Source: Saccharofermentans sp.
GTDB lineage: Bacteria > Bacillota > Clostridia > Saccharofermentanales > Saccharofermentanaceae
Assembly: GCA_024403695.1 (NCBI GenBank)
Contig: JAKSRI010000003.1
Location: 1 to 64,000, forward strand
Length of the DNA stretch: 64,000 nucleotides
Direction: 5' to 3'
The notes under the pieces are model-generated. The model saw only the letters and a program-made list of their open reading frames with translations, was not told the DNA's origin and did no database searches. Below, piece by piece: positions 26,392 through 35,977 of this stretch (its first letter is position 1; each line of letters starts with the position of its first letter). The position numbers were made by a program, and so were the translations under genes.

Positions 26392-27107
26392 TGAAGGAAG
26401 AATTCTCAAGAACAGCACTTTTATTAGGAGAGGACGGCATAAGCTGCCTCTCTTCTTCACGTGTTGCCATTTTCGGTGTTGGTGGCGTAGGTGGCTATGT
26501 TGCTGAAGCGCTTGCCCGTGCAGGGGTTGGAGCTCTTGACCTCATTGATAAAGACGACGTATCCGTATCAAACATCAACCGTCAGATAATCGCCCTTCAC
26601 TCCACTATCGGGCAGTATAAAGTTGACGTGGCTGCGGCGCGTATTAAGGACATCAATCCTGACGCGGTGGTAAATGTATATCGCACTTTCTATCTACCTG
26701 AGACTGCTAGAGAGTTCGACTTCTCCGCATATGACTACGTAGTTGATGCCATTGACACAGTAACAGGTAAGATTCAGCTGGTACTTCAGGCACAGGCAGC
26801 AGGAACGCCTATCATAAGTTCCATGGGCGCAGGCAACAAGCTTGACCCTACCAGATTCGAAGTGGCAGATATCTACAAGACATCCGTGTGCCCATTGGCG
26901 AAAGTAATGCGCCGTGAACTCAAGTCACGTGGTGTAAAAAAGCTTAAGGTCGTATATTCAAAGGAACCACCAATGACTCCAAATGTTTCTAACAGAGAGA
27001 ATGGTAAGCAAGTACCAGGTAGCATCTCATTTGTTCCTTCATGTGTGGGACTCATAATTGCAGGGGAAGTTATTAAAGACTTAACTGGCATTCGAAATGA
27101 GCAATAA
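26391..27107 (+). CDS. tcdA: tRNA threonylcarbamoyladenosine dehydratase
   Basis: A 238-residue E1-like protein of the TcdA/CsdL family. The adenylate-binding loop is VAIFGVGGVGGYVAEALARAG, followed by LIDKDDVSVSNINRQ and DYVVDAIDTVTGK. The segment CPLAKVMRRELKSRG, typical of the family, is present. TcdA cyclises t6A at position 37 of ANN-decoding tRNAs using ATP. One-base overlap with the ABC ATPase gene. No terminator is obvious in the 131 bases behind it. Confidence 0.93.
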   Translation: MKEEFSRTALLLGEDGISCLSSSRVAIFGVGGVGGYVAEALARAGVGALDLIDKDDVSVSNINRQIIALHSTIGQYKVDVAAARIKDINPDAVVNVYRTFYLPETAREFDFSAYDYVVDAIDTVTGKIQLVLQAQAAGTPIISSMGAGNKLDPTRFEVADIYKTSVCPLAKVMRRELKSRGVKKLKVVYSKEPPMTPNVSNRENGKQVPGSISFVPSCVGLIIAGEVIKDLTGIRNEQ

Positions 27108-27238
27108 TTAGTGCATTTTTCACGCGTTTTATTACAAGAAAGTTATTTTTCCATAATAATACCCCTAAAATCACGCATATATTGTAGGTTCTTTTAAATA
27201 TATAAAGTATAATAGTGCGCAAGATTAGGAGAAATAAT

Positions 27239-29725
27239 ATGCGCACAAAATTACTTAAAAAATTCATGGCAGTACTTCTTACCGCATGCATTTTTGTCGG
27301 TTTATTCACCACTATTATTCCATCTAGAGAAGTTCATGCTGAGTCAACAGGAACTATCGTTAATGTTGTTAACTCTGTAAATGTTAGATCCAGAGCGACA
27401 ACTCAGTCGTCTATTGTTTGCCAGCTCGCAGTTGGCTCCAAGGTAAATATTCTGAGCACAGTTTCAGCTGAAGCCGGTGACACATCAGGTTATTCCACAT
27501 GGTATAAGGTAGAATTTGTTAACAACGGAGCGAAAACTACTGGTTATATCGCCTCTCACTTTGTTCAGGTTAAGGCAAACGAGACTGCACCATTGGATGA
27601 TAAGCAGTTCGAGGAATCCATTAAGTCATTCCCAGAGAGCTATAAGCCATATCTTCGTTCTCTGCACAAAGCACATCCTAAGTGGACATTTGAAGCAATA
27701 AATACCAACATAGACTGGTATGAGGCTCTCAATATCGAGACAAAGCTCGGTGTATCTCTTATCGAGAACAGCGTTGACCGTTCTTGGAAATCTACAGCAC
27801 CTGGTGCATACGATCCAAATACAGACACATATATTCCATTCGATGGTAAGACATGGGTTAACGCTTCACGTGCTATCGTTGCTTACTACATGGATCCACG
27901 TAATGGTATGACTAATCAGAGTGTTTTCCAGTTTGCTGACCTTAGCTATCCGGTAGATGATGCAGTCCCAGTAACTGCTGTTGAAGGTGTATTATCTACA
28001 ACATTTATGAAATCTGCTAACGGAACTATCCGCGGCATTGATGGCGAATCCCAGATGACATATGCTCAGGTTTTTGCCGAAGCAGGAAACATCAGTAACG
28101 TTCATCCTGTATTCCTTGCTGCAAAGGTAATTCAGGAAGTAGGAAGCAACGGCAGCCGTTCTACAAATGGTGCAACTGGTTACTACAACTTCTATAACAT
28201 CGGCGCTTATTCCAGCAGCGACCCAATCGCTAATGCACTTAAGTTTGCACAGTACGGTAACAGCAACCCATTCTACAACGAGAAATATCTTATTCCTTGG
28301 AATACACAGGCAAGGGCTATCGTAGGCGGCGCCAAGTGGATTTCCGAGAACTACAATGAGGCTGGTCAGGATACAGTTTACTTTATGCGATTCAGCTTCT
28401 GCCCTAACAGTAAATATCAGCCAGGAAAGCATCAGTACATGACAGCGACTCAGTCCTGCGTATCTGAGGCTACAAGAATGTACAACACATTCGTTAAGGC
28501 TGGCATGGCAGAAGAGAATATCAACTTCAAGATTCCTGTATATTTGAACATGCCTGATTCTGCATGTCCAATTCCAACATCTACTAACAGCACATCCATC
28601 GCTGTAAAAACAACTTATTCCGTACTTCTCGGCAGAGAGCCAAGCACTGGTGAAGCAGCAAAGAGCTGTGGAACAGCAGTATCACTCTCCTGCGTTGACA
28701 TGGTAGCAGAACTCGCATTCAGCAATGAGATGGCTCTCAAGAATTACTCCGATGAGGAATTCCTTAAGAAGATTAGCATGGCTCTCACAGGCCAGGATCC
28801 AACTGCTGCTGAACTTAACGAGTATATTTCGCTCCTTAACAGCGGTCACTCACGTAAGTATATATTCACTATGATTGCTAATTCCCAGGCAACTAAGACA
28901 TTCTTCAAGTTGTATGGTCTCGAAGCAGGAGAATACAAATACACTGAGGAAGCAGAGCAGTCATATCAGCTTAAGGTTCAGTTTGTTGAGTTGCTTTATA
29001 ATAAGTTCCTCGGCAGATCTCCAGACCGTGTTGGTATTGAAGGCTGGACTTATGCTCTTGATAATGGATTCAGTGGTCCTCAGATTGCTGCTTCCATCTT
29101 CAACAGTAATGAGTATCTATCCAAGAATCTCTCTGACGACGAGTACCTCACTCAACTCTACAGAACATGCCTCGGCCGTGAGCCAGATGCAGTTGGATAT
29201 GAGAGCTGGATGGCATATCTTAGAAGTCATTATTCTCGTAACTATATTCTTGCAGGTTTCATTAACTCTATCGAGTTCAAGAATGTCTGCGCTCAGTATG
29301 GGGTATCTACTAATGACTTTGCTCCTACTGGTCCTAAGTACGAGCTCGTGCCTAACAGAGAAAAGATTGGAACATTCGTTACATTCCTTTATAACAGTAC
29401 GCTGAATCGTAACCCAGATCCAGATGGCTTCGAAGGATGGGTTGGCGCTCTCTATAGCGGTGCACTCACAGGTGAGAAGGCCGCTCATGGATTCATCTTC
29501 TCTCCAGAGTTTACTGGCAAGAATGTGACTAACGAAGAATTTGTTGGAGTTCTCTATCAGGCATTCCTTGGACGTGGTCCAGATGCAGTAGGACTTGAAT
29601 CCTGGACTAAGGCACTTAACGATGGCCATTCAAGAGAAGAAATCTTCAACGGTTTCTCTCACTCAGAAGAGTTCATTAATAAGTGTCTCGAAGCAGGCAT
29701 TAAACCTTACGATTCATTCCAGTAA
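27239..29725 (+). CDS. SH3-domain beta-N-acetylglucosaminidase with DUF4214 repeats
   Basis: A secreted 828-residue cell-wall protein. Signal peptide about 1-33; bacterial SH3 domain about 36-105 (VNSVNVRSRATTQSSIV, GYIASHFVQV); a glucosaminidase-type domain about 115-430 with KVIQEVGSNGS and GYYNFYNIGAYSS; then three tandem DUF4214-like units to the end, seen as repeated LGR.PD..G.E.W cores (FLGRSPDRVGIEGW, CLGREPDAVGYESW, FLGRGPDAVGLESW). It probably cuts the glycan backbone of peptidoglycan, with the SH3 and repeat parts binding wall or surface polymers. ATG 27239 follows AGGAG; the GTG 24 bases upstream lacks a site. A TATAAT lies near 27208. Confidence 0.9.
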   Translation: MRTKLLKKFMAVLLTACIFVGLFTTIIPSREVHAESTGTIVNVVNSVNVRSRATTQSSIVCQLAVGSKVNILSTVSAEAGDTSGYSTWYKVEFVNNGAKTTGYIASHFVQVKANETAPLDDKQFEESIKSFPESYKPYLRSLHKAHPKWTFEAINTNIDWYEALNIETKLGVSLIENSVDRSWKSTAPGAYDPNTDTYIPFDGKTWVNASRAIVAYYMDPRNGMTNQSVFQFADLSYPVDDAVPVTAVEGVLSTTFMKSANGTIRGIDGESQMTYAQVFAEAGNISNVHPVFLAAKVIQEVGSNGSRSTNGATGYYNFYNIGAYSSSDPIANALKFAQYGNSNPFYNEKYLIPWNTQARAIVGGAKWISENYNEAGQDTVYFMRFSFCPNSKYQPGKHQYMTATQSCVSEATRMYNTFVKAGMAEENINFKIPVYLNMPDSACPIPTSTNSTSIAVKTTYSVLLGREPSTGEAAKSCGTAVSLSCVDMVAELAFSNEMALKNYSDEEFLKKISMALTGQDPTAAELNEYISLLNSGHSRKYIFTMIANSQATKTFFKLYGLEAGEYKYTEEAEQSYQLKVQFVELLYNKFLGRSPDRVGIEGWTYALDNGFSGPQIAASIFNSNEYLSKNLSDDEYLTQLYRTCLGREPDAVGYESWMAYLRSHYSRNYILAGFINSIEFKNVCAQYGVSTNDFAPTGPKYELVPNREKIGTFVTFLYNSTLNRNPDPDGFEGWVGALYSGALTGEKAAHGFIFSPEFTGKNVTNEEFVGVLYQAFLGRGPDAVGLESWTKALNDGHSREEIFNGFSHSEEFINKCLEAGIKPYDSFQ

Positions 29726-29730
29726 TTAAT

Positions 29731-29762
29731 AAGGGGCGTAACAATTGTTACGTCCCTTTTAA
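29731..29762 (+). terminator. Terminator after the glucosaminidase gene
   Basis: AAGGGGCGTAACAA pairs with TTGTTACGTCCCTT (one G-T pair) and is followed by TTAAAT. It also separates this gene from the converging zinc-ribbon gene. Confidence 0.85.
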
Positions 29763-29774
29763 ATAGCTTCCAAA

Positions 29775-30038
29775 TTAACCACCGAATCCTGCTCCGCCGC
29801 CAGTCAGCATCAGCATAAAATAAATGAACCAACCACTCATGGCGATTATTACAAGAACAATCCAGATGTAACTAAATATCTTTTTGAATTTCTTGCCAAC
29901 AATCTTGGCATCTTCTTTTGCACGCTGGCCTCTCGTCATTTTCGCACGATTATTTACGTCTGTGTTATAGAGAAACTTGCCGCACTTTTTGCAAATGGTT
30001 CTTGCTCCATTCTCGGTCATGCATTTAGGACATTTCAT
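29775..30038 (-). CDS. Small zinc-ribbon membrane protein
   Basis: An 87-residue protein with a C4 zinc ribbon at the very N-terminus (C3, C6, C16, C19), a basic linker, and one transmembrane helix (about 57-78), ending in GGGAGFGG. Function unknown. It overlaps the hemZ stop by 4 bases (ATGA) and closes the coaW operon. Confidence 0.8.
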   Translation of the reverse strand: MKCPKCMTENGARTICKKCGKFLYNTDVNNRAKMTRGQRAKEDAKIVGKKFKKIFSYIWIVLVIIAMSGWFIYFMLMLTGGGAGFGG

Positions 30039-31450
30039 AAAAATTCACTCCCTTCAAAAAATGCTATCTTACGCTGCGCCATCTCTTCCACGCTTCTTAT
30101 ATATCCCATAGCATCTTTTATGCATGGGCAACGCTCGAGCCTGCCACCGTCAAATATTCTCTTAGTTACTCCACCGGCACCAAACGACAACACACTTCGT
30201 TTGTCAGTCATCATAGCTACATTATAATAACATTCCTTACCCGCCTTGGCGAAGCCAGTATTCTCCAGACCATGGCCTGTATCCTTCTGTCTGTACATAT
30301 AATATGGCTGATAACCATGCTCCGCAAGAATGCCATATCCTCTTGCAACTGCCTCATCTGTGCCAATTCTCGTGCCTTCCACATCAAGTACATCTTCCCT
30401 GCTCATATTAGCGCGACGCTTCTTATAAAGCGTATGCACCGTAATGTTATCCGGCTCCAACTGAATTACCTTATTAAGCGAATTCAAATAATCCTCAGGC
30501 ACCTCATACTTAAGGCCCGCAATGAGATCCATATTAATATTTGTGAATCCCTTCTTTCTGGCCAGCTCGTACATATCAATAATATTCTGAACCGTATGTG
30601 CTCGTCCCAGTCTAGACAATGTCTCATCCTTCATTGTCTGAGGATTAATACATATTCTCTCGATTCCTGCATCCGCCATAACATCAAGTTTATATTCATT
30701 TAATGTGTCAGGACGACCAGCCTCCACAGTAAACTCAGTATTGGCATCAATAGGCAGATTCTCTCTTATTGCCTTTATAACCTGTGCGAACTCCTTGTTA
30801 TCGAATACAGTTGGTGTGCCGCCACCCATATAAACAGAGTTAAGTGGTTTTTTCATGCCAGGCGCTACAAGCTTTATCTCCTTTTCCAGGGCCTGCGCAT
30901 AAAGCGGCAGTCTGTCCATGTGCTTCACGATATCCTGCGAAATAAATGAGCAGTACTCGCACCTTGTAGGACAAAAAGGAACGCCCACATAAACACCAAG
31001 AGTATCCTCAGGGATTTTCTTAAGGATTTCGCCCTCACGAAAAGCGGTCTCGCACGCAAGTTTAGCCTTGTCCTCGCGCACGCAGTATTTCGAAGACAGT
31101 GCCTCTGGATTATAGTTCTCCTCCACTGCCACAAGCGTTGGTCTTATGCCTGTGAGGCTTCCCCATGGGAATGTTTTGCCAGTTAATTTGGTAAGAAAAA
31201 CATACAGGGATCTCTTTACTTCTCTATTTACTGGAAGTGCACCCTCTAGAACGCCATTTACGGGCTTAGTGCCTTCTTGATAAGTAAACACTTCACCATC
31301 GCGCGCCTCGCTGATTATGACCATATCAGGGCCTTCCTGACATGTTATGTAACCTGCTTCTCTATTCTCGGAAAGTCCGCCCCAAAACAAGCGTAAAACA
31401 TCTGTAAGGCCATAGAAGTTCTCGTGCCCAATAACTTTAACTTTCAGCAT
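30035..31450 (-). CDS. hemZ: Coproporphyrinogen dehydrogenase HemZ-like radical SAM protein
   Basis: A 471-residue radical SAM enzyme. After an N-terminal domain (about 1-160), the cluster motif is VPFCPTRCEYCSF (CxxxCxxC), followed by VYMGGGTPTVF and TVEAGRPDTL, typical of the HemN/HemZ group; the long N-terminal extension points to HemZ. The nominal reaction is anaerobic oxidative decarboxylation of coproporphyrinogen III, although not every HemZ-like protein has been tested and no other haem gene is here. GGAGG lies 6 bases before ATG 31450, inside the end of the preceding gene. Confidence 0.9.
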   Translation of the reverse strand: MLKVKVIGHENFYGLTDVLRLFWGGLSENREAGYITCQEGPDMVIISEARDGEVFTYQEGTKPVNGVLEGALPVNREVKRSLYVFLTKLTGKTFPWGSLTGIRPTLVAVEENYNPEALSSKYCVREDKAKLACETAFREGEILKKIPEDTLGVYVGVPFCPTRCEYCSFISQDIVKHMDRLPLYAQALEKEIKLVAPGMKKPLNSVYMGGGTPTVFDNKEFAQVIKAIRENLPIDANTEFTVEAGRPDTLNEYKLDVMADAGIERICINPQTMKDETLSRLGRAHTVQNIIDMYELARKKGFTNINMDLIAGLKYEVPEDYLNSLNKVIQLEPDNITVHTLYKKRRANMSREDVLDVEGTRIGTDEAVARGYGILAEHGYQPYYMYRQKDTGHGLENTGFAKAGKECYYNVAMMTDKRSVLSFGAGGVTKRIFDGGRLERCPCIKDAMGYIRSVEEMAQRKIAFFEGSEFL

Positions 31451-32645
31451 CAGATGCCTCCGCTATATACTTAAAGTAAAAATCCACATAAATGTTAGAT
31501 GGGACTTTGTATGTCTCTGTTCCACCCTCCTGTCCATTTGACTTCAGGTAAGTATCATTAACATCCTCAGACATTTCTTCTATCATCTTTGTAAATGGAT
31601 TATTCTCAAGGCTCTCAGCATACATAAGAGATGCTGTCATATCCTTCTGCACCATCTGAAATTCTGGACGGGAAATATAGTCTGGGAACTCGATTCCCTC
31701 CTGCAGCGCATATTCACGAGTAACTCCATAAAGATTCATGAAAATATAATAGTAGCCCGCATATCTAAAGTCAGCTCTAGAAGATTCAATGCACGTAAGA
31801 ACAGCTGCAGTATTTGCATCATATTCTCTGGAGTAACCCTTGGCATGATATATCTCGTGACACAAAGTTACTGGAAAATCGAGAACATCCATGTAGTCTG
31901 TATTAACATTAGCTTCACCGAGCATCGCATCGTAGAATCCAGTTATATATGTGTAGCTCCAAAAATAGCTAAGTGCCACAGGCTTTGCTCTAACATATGT
32001 TGGTGACAGACCCAGATCAAAATAGTCATCCATTCCCATAATAATAGCGTTGGCATCATAAACTGCCATCTCATAATTACTATCCAGATGTGCAACTCCA
32101 TTATAGTCTGTGCCCAAATGTCTTCGTGCAGCCATCATCTCATAATATGCCCAGTCCAGAACTGTTAAATACTGGTCACATGTGTAGCCTTCACCATTCA
32201 ACTTCAGCCTTGTAGCCACTGGTGTTCTGTTATAGTTAAGACCAATCATTAACTGGAATATTATGGAAGCAATTAATACGATAGTCATTACAACACGTAT
32301 TCTTACGAGGAAATATCTGCAGAAACCTCTCCCGCCACCTCGGACCGCACTAATAATGCTTTGAACAATAAATATAATGATTAAAATGAAAAGCATTATA
32401 GATCCAATAACGGCAAAAATCTCCGTTAATGACTGCATAAAGAAGTTACTAACGGCATTAAATGGTAAAGCCACCTTAGGGAAAATAAACTCTGAATAAT
32501 AGTCTATAGTTTCTCTAGAAAGAATCTTGGCAGGAAAATAATAAATAATGAACGCCAAAGCTGCAAATACAACTATAAGAACACTATTTATAATAATGCC
32601 CTTATTGCTTATATAATACTTTTCAGACTTTTCTACTCGCTTCAT
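31437..32645 (-). CDS. DUF3810 family membrane protein with HExxH motif
   Basis: A 402-residue protein with membrane helices at about 13-31, 58-90 and 105-125 and a long outer domain. CHEIYHAKGYSREYDAN (about 245) has the HExxH plus downstream E pattern of zinc metallopeptidases, with R-E-x-x-A-N as in DUF3810. The substrate is unknown. It starts immediately after the DUF1624 stop and overlaps hemZ by 14 bases. Confidence 0.83.
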   Translation of the reverse strand: MKRVEKSEKYYISNKGIIINSVLIVVFAALAFIIYYFPAKILSRETIDYYSEFIFPKVALPFNAVSNFFMQSLTEIFAVIGSIMLFILIIIFIVQSIISAVRGGGRGFCRYFLVRIRVVMTIVLIASIIFQLMIGLNYNRTPVATRLKLNGEGYTCDQYLTVLDWAYYEMMAARRHLGTDYNGVAHLDSNYEMAVYDANAIIMGMDDYFDLGLSPTYVRAKPVALSYFWSYTYITGFYDAMLGEANVNTDYMDVLDFPVTLCHEIYHAKGYSREYDANTAAVLTCIESSRADFRYAGYYYIFMNLYGVTREYALQEGIEFPDYISRPEFQMVQKDMTASLMYAESLENNPFTKMIEEMSEDVNDTYLKSNGQEGGTETYKVPSNIYVDFYFKYIAEASDAES

Positions 32646-33437
32646 TTATACCTTTCCCATCATCATAAAAATCACGTACAGAATTCCATAAATAACTGGC
32701 TGATGAACCAAATAGATTAACAAAGAGTGTCGTCCTAAAAATTCAAATGGTGCTGTAATATTTCTAATAGCTGCCTTAGGATTCGGAAATAAAGTTCTCT
32801 TATCCTTATAACAGCTTCTTCCGATAACTGCTCCCATAAGGAATACGCCCATCCAAGGAACAAGGGGCATGTAATCTCCCATAGAAGGTGTTCCTGTAAT
32901 CTTTATTCCGATTGGCAATAACAAAAGATTTGATGTGATATTATCGTAATTACTTAGCTCGTTATTGATGAGCATGATATATATACCGATGAGACCGATA
33001 ATCAATGTCATTCCCATGTAGTTTATCTTTGTTTTCTTCTCGATAAATACAAAGAGTGCGTATACCAATGTAGACAGTGCGAGCACATGCAGCACGTTAA
33101 ATAGAATTAGGACATCAATTCCCATTACTCTATAGATGAACAATGTTGAGCATGTGAAAAGAAGTGCTATTCCGAGAAGTCTAGCACCACGCTTCAGATT
33201 ACTGCGTGACATAGTGCAACAAACACCCGAAATACTAACAAATAAACCGGTAATAATTGGGTGAATAAATGTCCAGAAATAGTCCGCCTCTAGATAGCTA
33301 AATGTATCGACACCAAACTCATATCTGACATCATAAGAGAAATGCATAAACACCATCATTACGATGGCAATGCCTCGCAAAAAATCAAGCTCATATGCTC
33401 TCTTACTATCATTTCTTTTTGAACCTAATAAAAACAT
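32646..33437 (-). CDS. DUF1624-type acyltransferase-like membrane protein
   Basis: A 263-residue polytopic protein whose N-terminus (RAYELDFLRGIAIVMMVFMHF) matches the DUF1624 / heparan-glucosaminide acetyltransferase-like fold. About seven membrane segments; HSLLIYLVHQPVIYGIL at the C-terminus is typical of membrane acyltransferases. It may move acyl groups onto outer glycans, but this is inferred. ATG 33437 (AGAGG upstream) is preferred over the GTG at 33443. Confidence 0.85.
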   Translation of the reverse strand: MFLLGSKRNDSKRAYELDFLRGIAIVMMVFMHFSYDVRYEFGVDTFSYLEADYFWTFIHPIITGLFVSISGVCCTMSRSNLKRGARLLGIALLFTCSTLFIYRVMGIDVLILFNVLHVLALSTLVYALFVFIEKKTKINYMGMTLIIGLIGIYIMLINNELSNYDNITSNLLLLPIGIKITGTPSMGDYMPLVPWMGVFLMGAVIGRSCYKDKRTLFPNPKAAIRNITAPFEFLGRHSLLIYLVHQPVIYGILYVIFMMMGKV

Positions 33438-33460
33438 ATCCACCTCTTACTTAAGCGCAA

Positions 33461-34276
33461 TTATACGCCAATGATACATGCACCTATAGCTGTCGCATAA
33501 GTGGAATGTTCAGGAATAATTATATTAATTCCGTAGAATCTTACGAAATCATCTAATACCTTCTTGCAACTATTAAGTGTACTTACCTGACCAACTGCAA
33601 CGATATCATCAATTCCTGTGACCTTTGTTGTCAGAACCATCATTGTTCCCATCACCTGGAAAACCATATTAAACATTCCAGCAGCGACATCAATCTTCTC
33701 ACAGCCGGACTTAATTTTTCCAAAATTAGCCGCAGTCAAATCCATAGGCAAGCCCGGCATGTCTCCATTGGAAATATCTCCAATAGTAAGATCCACCTTC
33801 GTAGTATTACCTTCTACACCCATCTTATCAATCACAGAGACATCATTCTTATCAAGTAAGAGACAGCCAAGACCCTTAATTGTTCCGCCACCAACACCTG
33901 TACCAATTACATGCTCTACTGTATTATCAATCACCTTATAAAAAGCAGTGCCTGTACCCATGCTGACTACAATTGCTTTATCAAGGTCTGCCAAAAATGC
34001 ACTGCCGATACCTGTAGCCTCATATTCTGATACCACATTCAATTTATAGCCAAGAAAATTATCAGGAATAAAGGACGAACCTGCACCTGTAATGTTAATT
34101 ATCTCGATGTCTTCTCTATTTAACTTTGTGTTGTCAATTAGATTATCTAGCGCAGCTTCAAAACAATGTGCCGGACTATCTTCAATAATTACGTTCTTAT
34201 ATATGATTTTTCCATCTTCCAGACATACAAGCTTTGTAGTGCTTCCGCCGATATCTAAACCAATTTTATAAGCCAT
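33461..34276 (-). CDS. coaW: Type II pantothenate kinase
   Basis: A 271-residue member of the ASKHA fold. Phosphate-1 loop GLDIGGSTTKLV (residues 6-17), VVSMGTGTAFY, GTGVGGGTIKGLG, and the C-terminal TYATAIGACIIG match type II PanK (CoaW). It phosphorylates pantothenate, the first step to coenzyme A. AGGAAGTG precedes the ATG. It heads the operon coaW-DUF1624-DUF3810-hemZ-zinc ribbon, with a bidirectional terminator upstream. Confidence 0.92.
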   Translation of the reverse strand: MAYKIGLDIGGSTTKLVCLEDGKIIYKNVIIEDSPAHCFEAALDNLIDNTKLNREDIEIINITGAGSSFIPDNFLGYKLNVVSEYEATGIGSAFLADLDKAIVVSMGTGTAFYKVIDNTVEHVIGTGVGGGTIKGLGCLLLDKNDVSVIDKMGVEGNTTKVDLTIGDISNGDMPGLPMDLTAANFGKIKSGCEKIDVAAGMFNMVFQVMGTMMVLTTKVTGIDDIVAVGQVSTLNSCKKVLDDFVRFYGINIIIPEHSTYATAIGACIIGV

Positions 34277-34344
34277 TTAGTCACTTCCTATATAAATATA
34301 CAGAAGCATTTTATCACATTGTCATGGCATTTTTTAGCTAAGAA

Positions 34345-34367
34345 AAAGGCCTTCATTGAAGGCCTTT
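34345..34367 (-). terminator. Terminator at the end of the minor-pilin operon
   Basis: AAAGGCCTTC pairs perfectly with GAAGGCCTTT across a 3-base core, with T-rich flanks on both strands. It lies just behind the minor prepilin stop (34371) and ahead of coaW. Confidence 0.85.
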
Positions 34368-34370
34368 ATT

Positions 34371-35015
34371 TTATTTTGTATAGACAAGAGTTGTTGGCTG
34401 AATCTTATACTGTGTACCTGAAGCAGATGAGAACTCAACTGGTCCCCCATCATTCTTAACTGAAAGCTTAGCTTTATCGTTAGCCTGGAAAGAACCATGT
34501 GATGGAACCCAGAAAGAACCGCTGTACTTCTGAACAAGCTGTCCAGGATTATAGTAATTATCTACCATATAAATTGAATACTGAACTGTATTCTCTGCAA
34601 TAGTTTCACCTGTCTGCTTATTAACTGTTGGAAGTGAACCATCTGCATTATGCTCAATAACAAGATATGCTCTCCACTTAAGCTTGCCATCCTTATTCTT
34701 ATTAAAATCATTCATAGAACGGAATCCAAATGAATCCACATCATCATCTGTTACTAAGATATAGTCTGTTGCAGACATATGATAAGTTCTTGTATTTCCG
34801 TTCTGAGTATCATACAAAACCTGATTCTCAAGAGCCTGTGCATAAAGTGCAGCATAATCAGAAGAATCATCATCGTTATATACTCTGTAGAATGAATCCT
34901 TAACTGCAATAATTAATGAAACAAATAATCCACTGATTAACATGATAATGGCGATAGCCAACATCATTTCAACAAGTGTAAAACCCTTCTTGGATGATTT
35001 ACCAAACTTCTTCAT
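34371..35015 (-). CDS. Minor type IV prepilin
   Basis: A 214-residue prepilin. The basic leader KKFGKSSKKG is followed by the cut site G^FTLVE and a hydrophobic helix (FTLVEMMLAIAIIMLISG), then a globular domain of about 170 residues without Cys. Glu5 of the mature protein is kept. It is likely a minor or priming pilin. Last gene of the 35837-34371 operon, 12 bases behind the other minor prepilin; AAGGGG lies before the ATG. Confidence 0.88.
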   Translation of the reverse strand: MKKFGKSSKKGFTLVEMMLAIAIIMLISGLFVSLIIAVKDSFYRVYNDDDSSDYAALYAQALENQVLYDTQNGNTRTYHMSATDYILVTDDDVDSFGFRSMNDFNKNKDGKLKWRAYLVIEHNADGSLPTVNKQTGETIAENTVQYSIYMVDNYYNPGQLVQKYSGSFWVPSHGSFQANDKAKLSVKNDGGPVEFSSASGTQYKIQPTTLVYTK

Positions 35016-35027
35016 GTTCGCTACCCC

Positions 35028-35603
35028 TTAACCAATCTTATCTGTATATGTGCAACCAGCTTCTCTGCAATACCAACCATTCTTTGTTGTATCTGCAGCT
35101 ACTACACAGTATCTAACCTTATGATTTGCATTAGCAGGACAACCAACAATTGTAGGCTGGTAGAAGAAAGAATGTCTATGGCTAACTGCAGAAGCACCCT
35201 CTGCATATGTTCCACCTACTGTAGAGTTTATATTAACACCTGTATTATCGTTAAACTCCCAGTTCTTAACAACTAATTCCTTGCCATCTACATCAGATCC
35301 AGCACCACCAGCTGTAACCTGCAACTTTACTGAGCCCTTTGTACCAGAACTCTTGAGATCATTGATTCTATTCTGGAGACCGCTACCATCACCATATGCA
35401 ACCATCTTTGTTACCTTTGCCATGGCGCTATCATAGTTCTTGGCACCCATCTTATTATATACATTATTATTATGAGCATAATTCATGGTGCTTAAAAAGC
35501 CCTTCATGATCATAGTAGAACAAATTGTCATGATAGCTGTTGCAAGCATTACTTCCAAAAGAGTAAAACCACGCTTGTTACTTCTCTTAAAAAATCTTTT
35601 CAT
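35028..35603 (-). CDS. Minor type IV prepilin with a C-terminal cysteine cluster
   Basis: A 191-residue prepilin with leader MKRFFKRSNKRG, cut site G^FTLLE and a hydrophobic stretch. The globular part ends with a CPANANHKVRYC and WYCREAGC pair: four cysteines plus histidines within about 30 residues, laid out like a small metal-binding or disulfide-locked knuckle. That is unusual for a pilin. It lies 18 bases behind the 71-residue pilin gene in the same operon. Confidence 0.87.
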   Translation of the reverse strand: MKRFFKRSNKRGFTLLEVMLATAIMTICSTMIMKGFLSTMNYAHNNNVYNKMGAKNYDSAMAKVTKMVAYGDGSGLQNRINDLKSSGTKGSVKLQVTAGGAGSDVDGKELVVKNWEFNDNTGVNINSTVGGTYAEGASAVSHRHSFFYQPTIVGCPANANHKVRYCVVAADTTKNGWYCREAGCTYTDKIG

Positions 35604-35621
35604 TACATTATCTCCCTGCTA

Positions 35622-35837
35622 TTAGAACTTATAGCCTGTGATCTGTCCCTCCAAGGACTGTACTTTGCCCTTGTAAGAAGAAACACCCTCATCTACTTCT
35701 TTGCTTCCATTCTTAGCTCTGTCCAAGTATGTAGAAATATTCATAACAAGTACACCAGCAAGAATAACTATAACAGCGATTACAAGAACCAACTCTATAA
35801 GAGTAAATCCCTTTTTTGTCTTATTAAGTTTAATCAT
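35622..35837 (-). CDS. Short type IV pilin (71 residues)
   Basis: A prepilin with a 10-residue leader MIKLNKTKKG and a 61-residue mature chain starting FTLIELVLVIAVIVILAG. Almost only the N-terminal helix is present, with a short tail; there is no globular head. The first 31 mature residues are nearly the same as those of the 66-residue pilin upstream. ATG 35837 follows AGAGGGG; an earlier start in frame is inside the leader. First gene of the minor pilin operon, which has its own promoter. Confidence 0.87.
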   Translation of the reverse strand: MIKLNKTKKGFTLIELVLVIAVIVILAGVLVMNISTYLDRAKNGSKEVDEGVSSYKGKVQSLEGQITGYKF

Positions 35838-35890
35838 TTTAACCCCTCTTAAGACGTACATCTTTTATTGCCTAAAAACTTCTAATATGT

Positions 35891-35918
35891 ATTATACAAG
35901 GATTTTTGAATTTTTCAA
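35891..35918 (-). promoter_or_regulatory. Promoter of the minor pilin operon
   Basis: Minus-strand TTGAAA (35913-35918), 16-bp spacer, TATAAT (35891-35896), with a leader of about 47 bases to ATG 35837. It lies downstream of the strong terminator of the mini-pilin gene. Confidence 0.75.
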
Positions 35919-35977
35919 ACACCAATTTCGAAATTTGTTTAACATTTTTAACATAATTTCGCCACAAATGAAAATGC

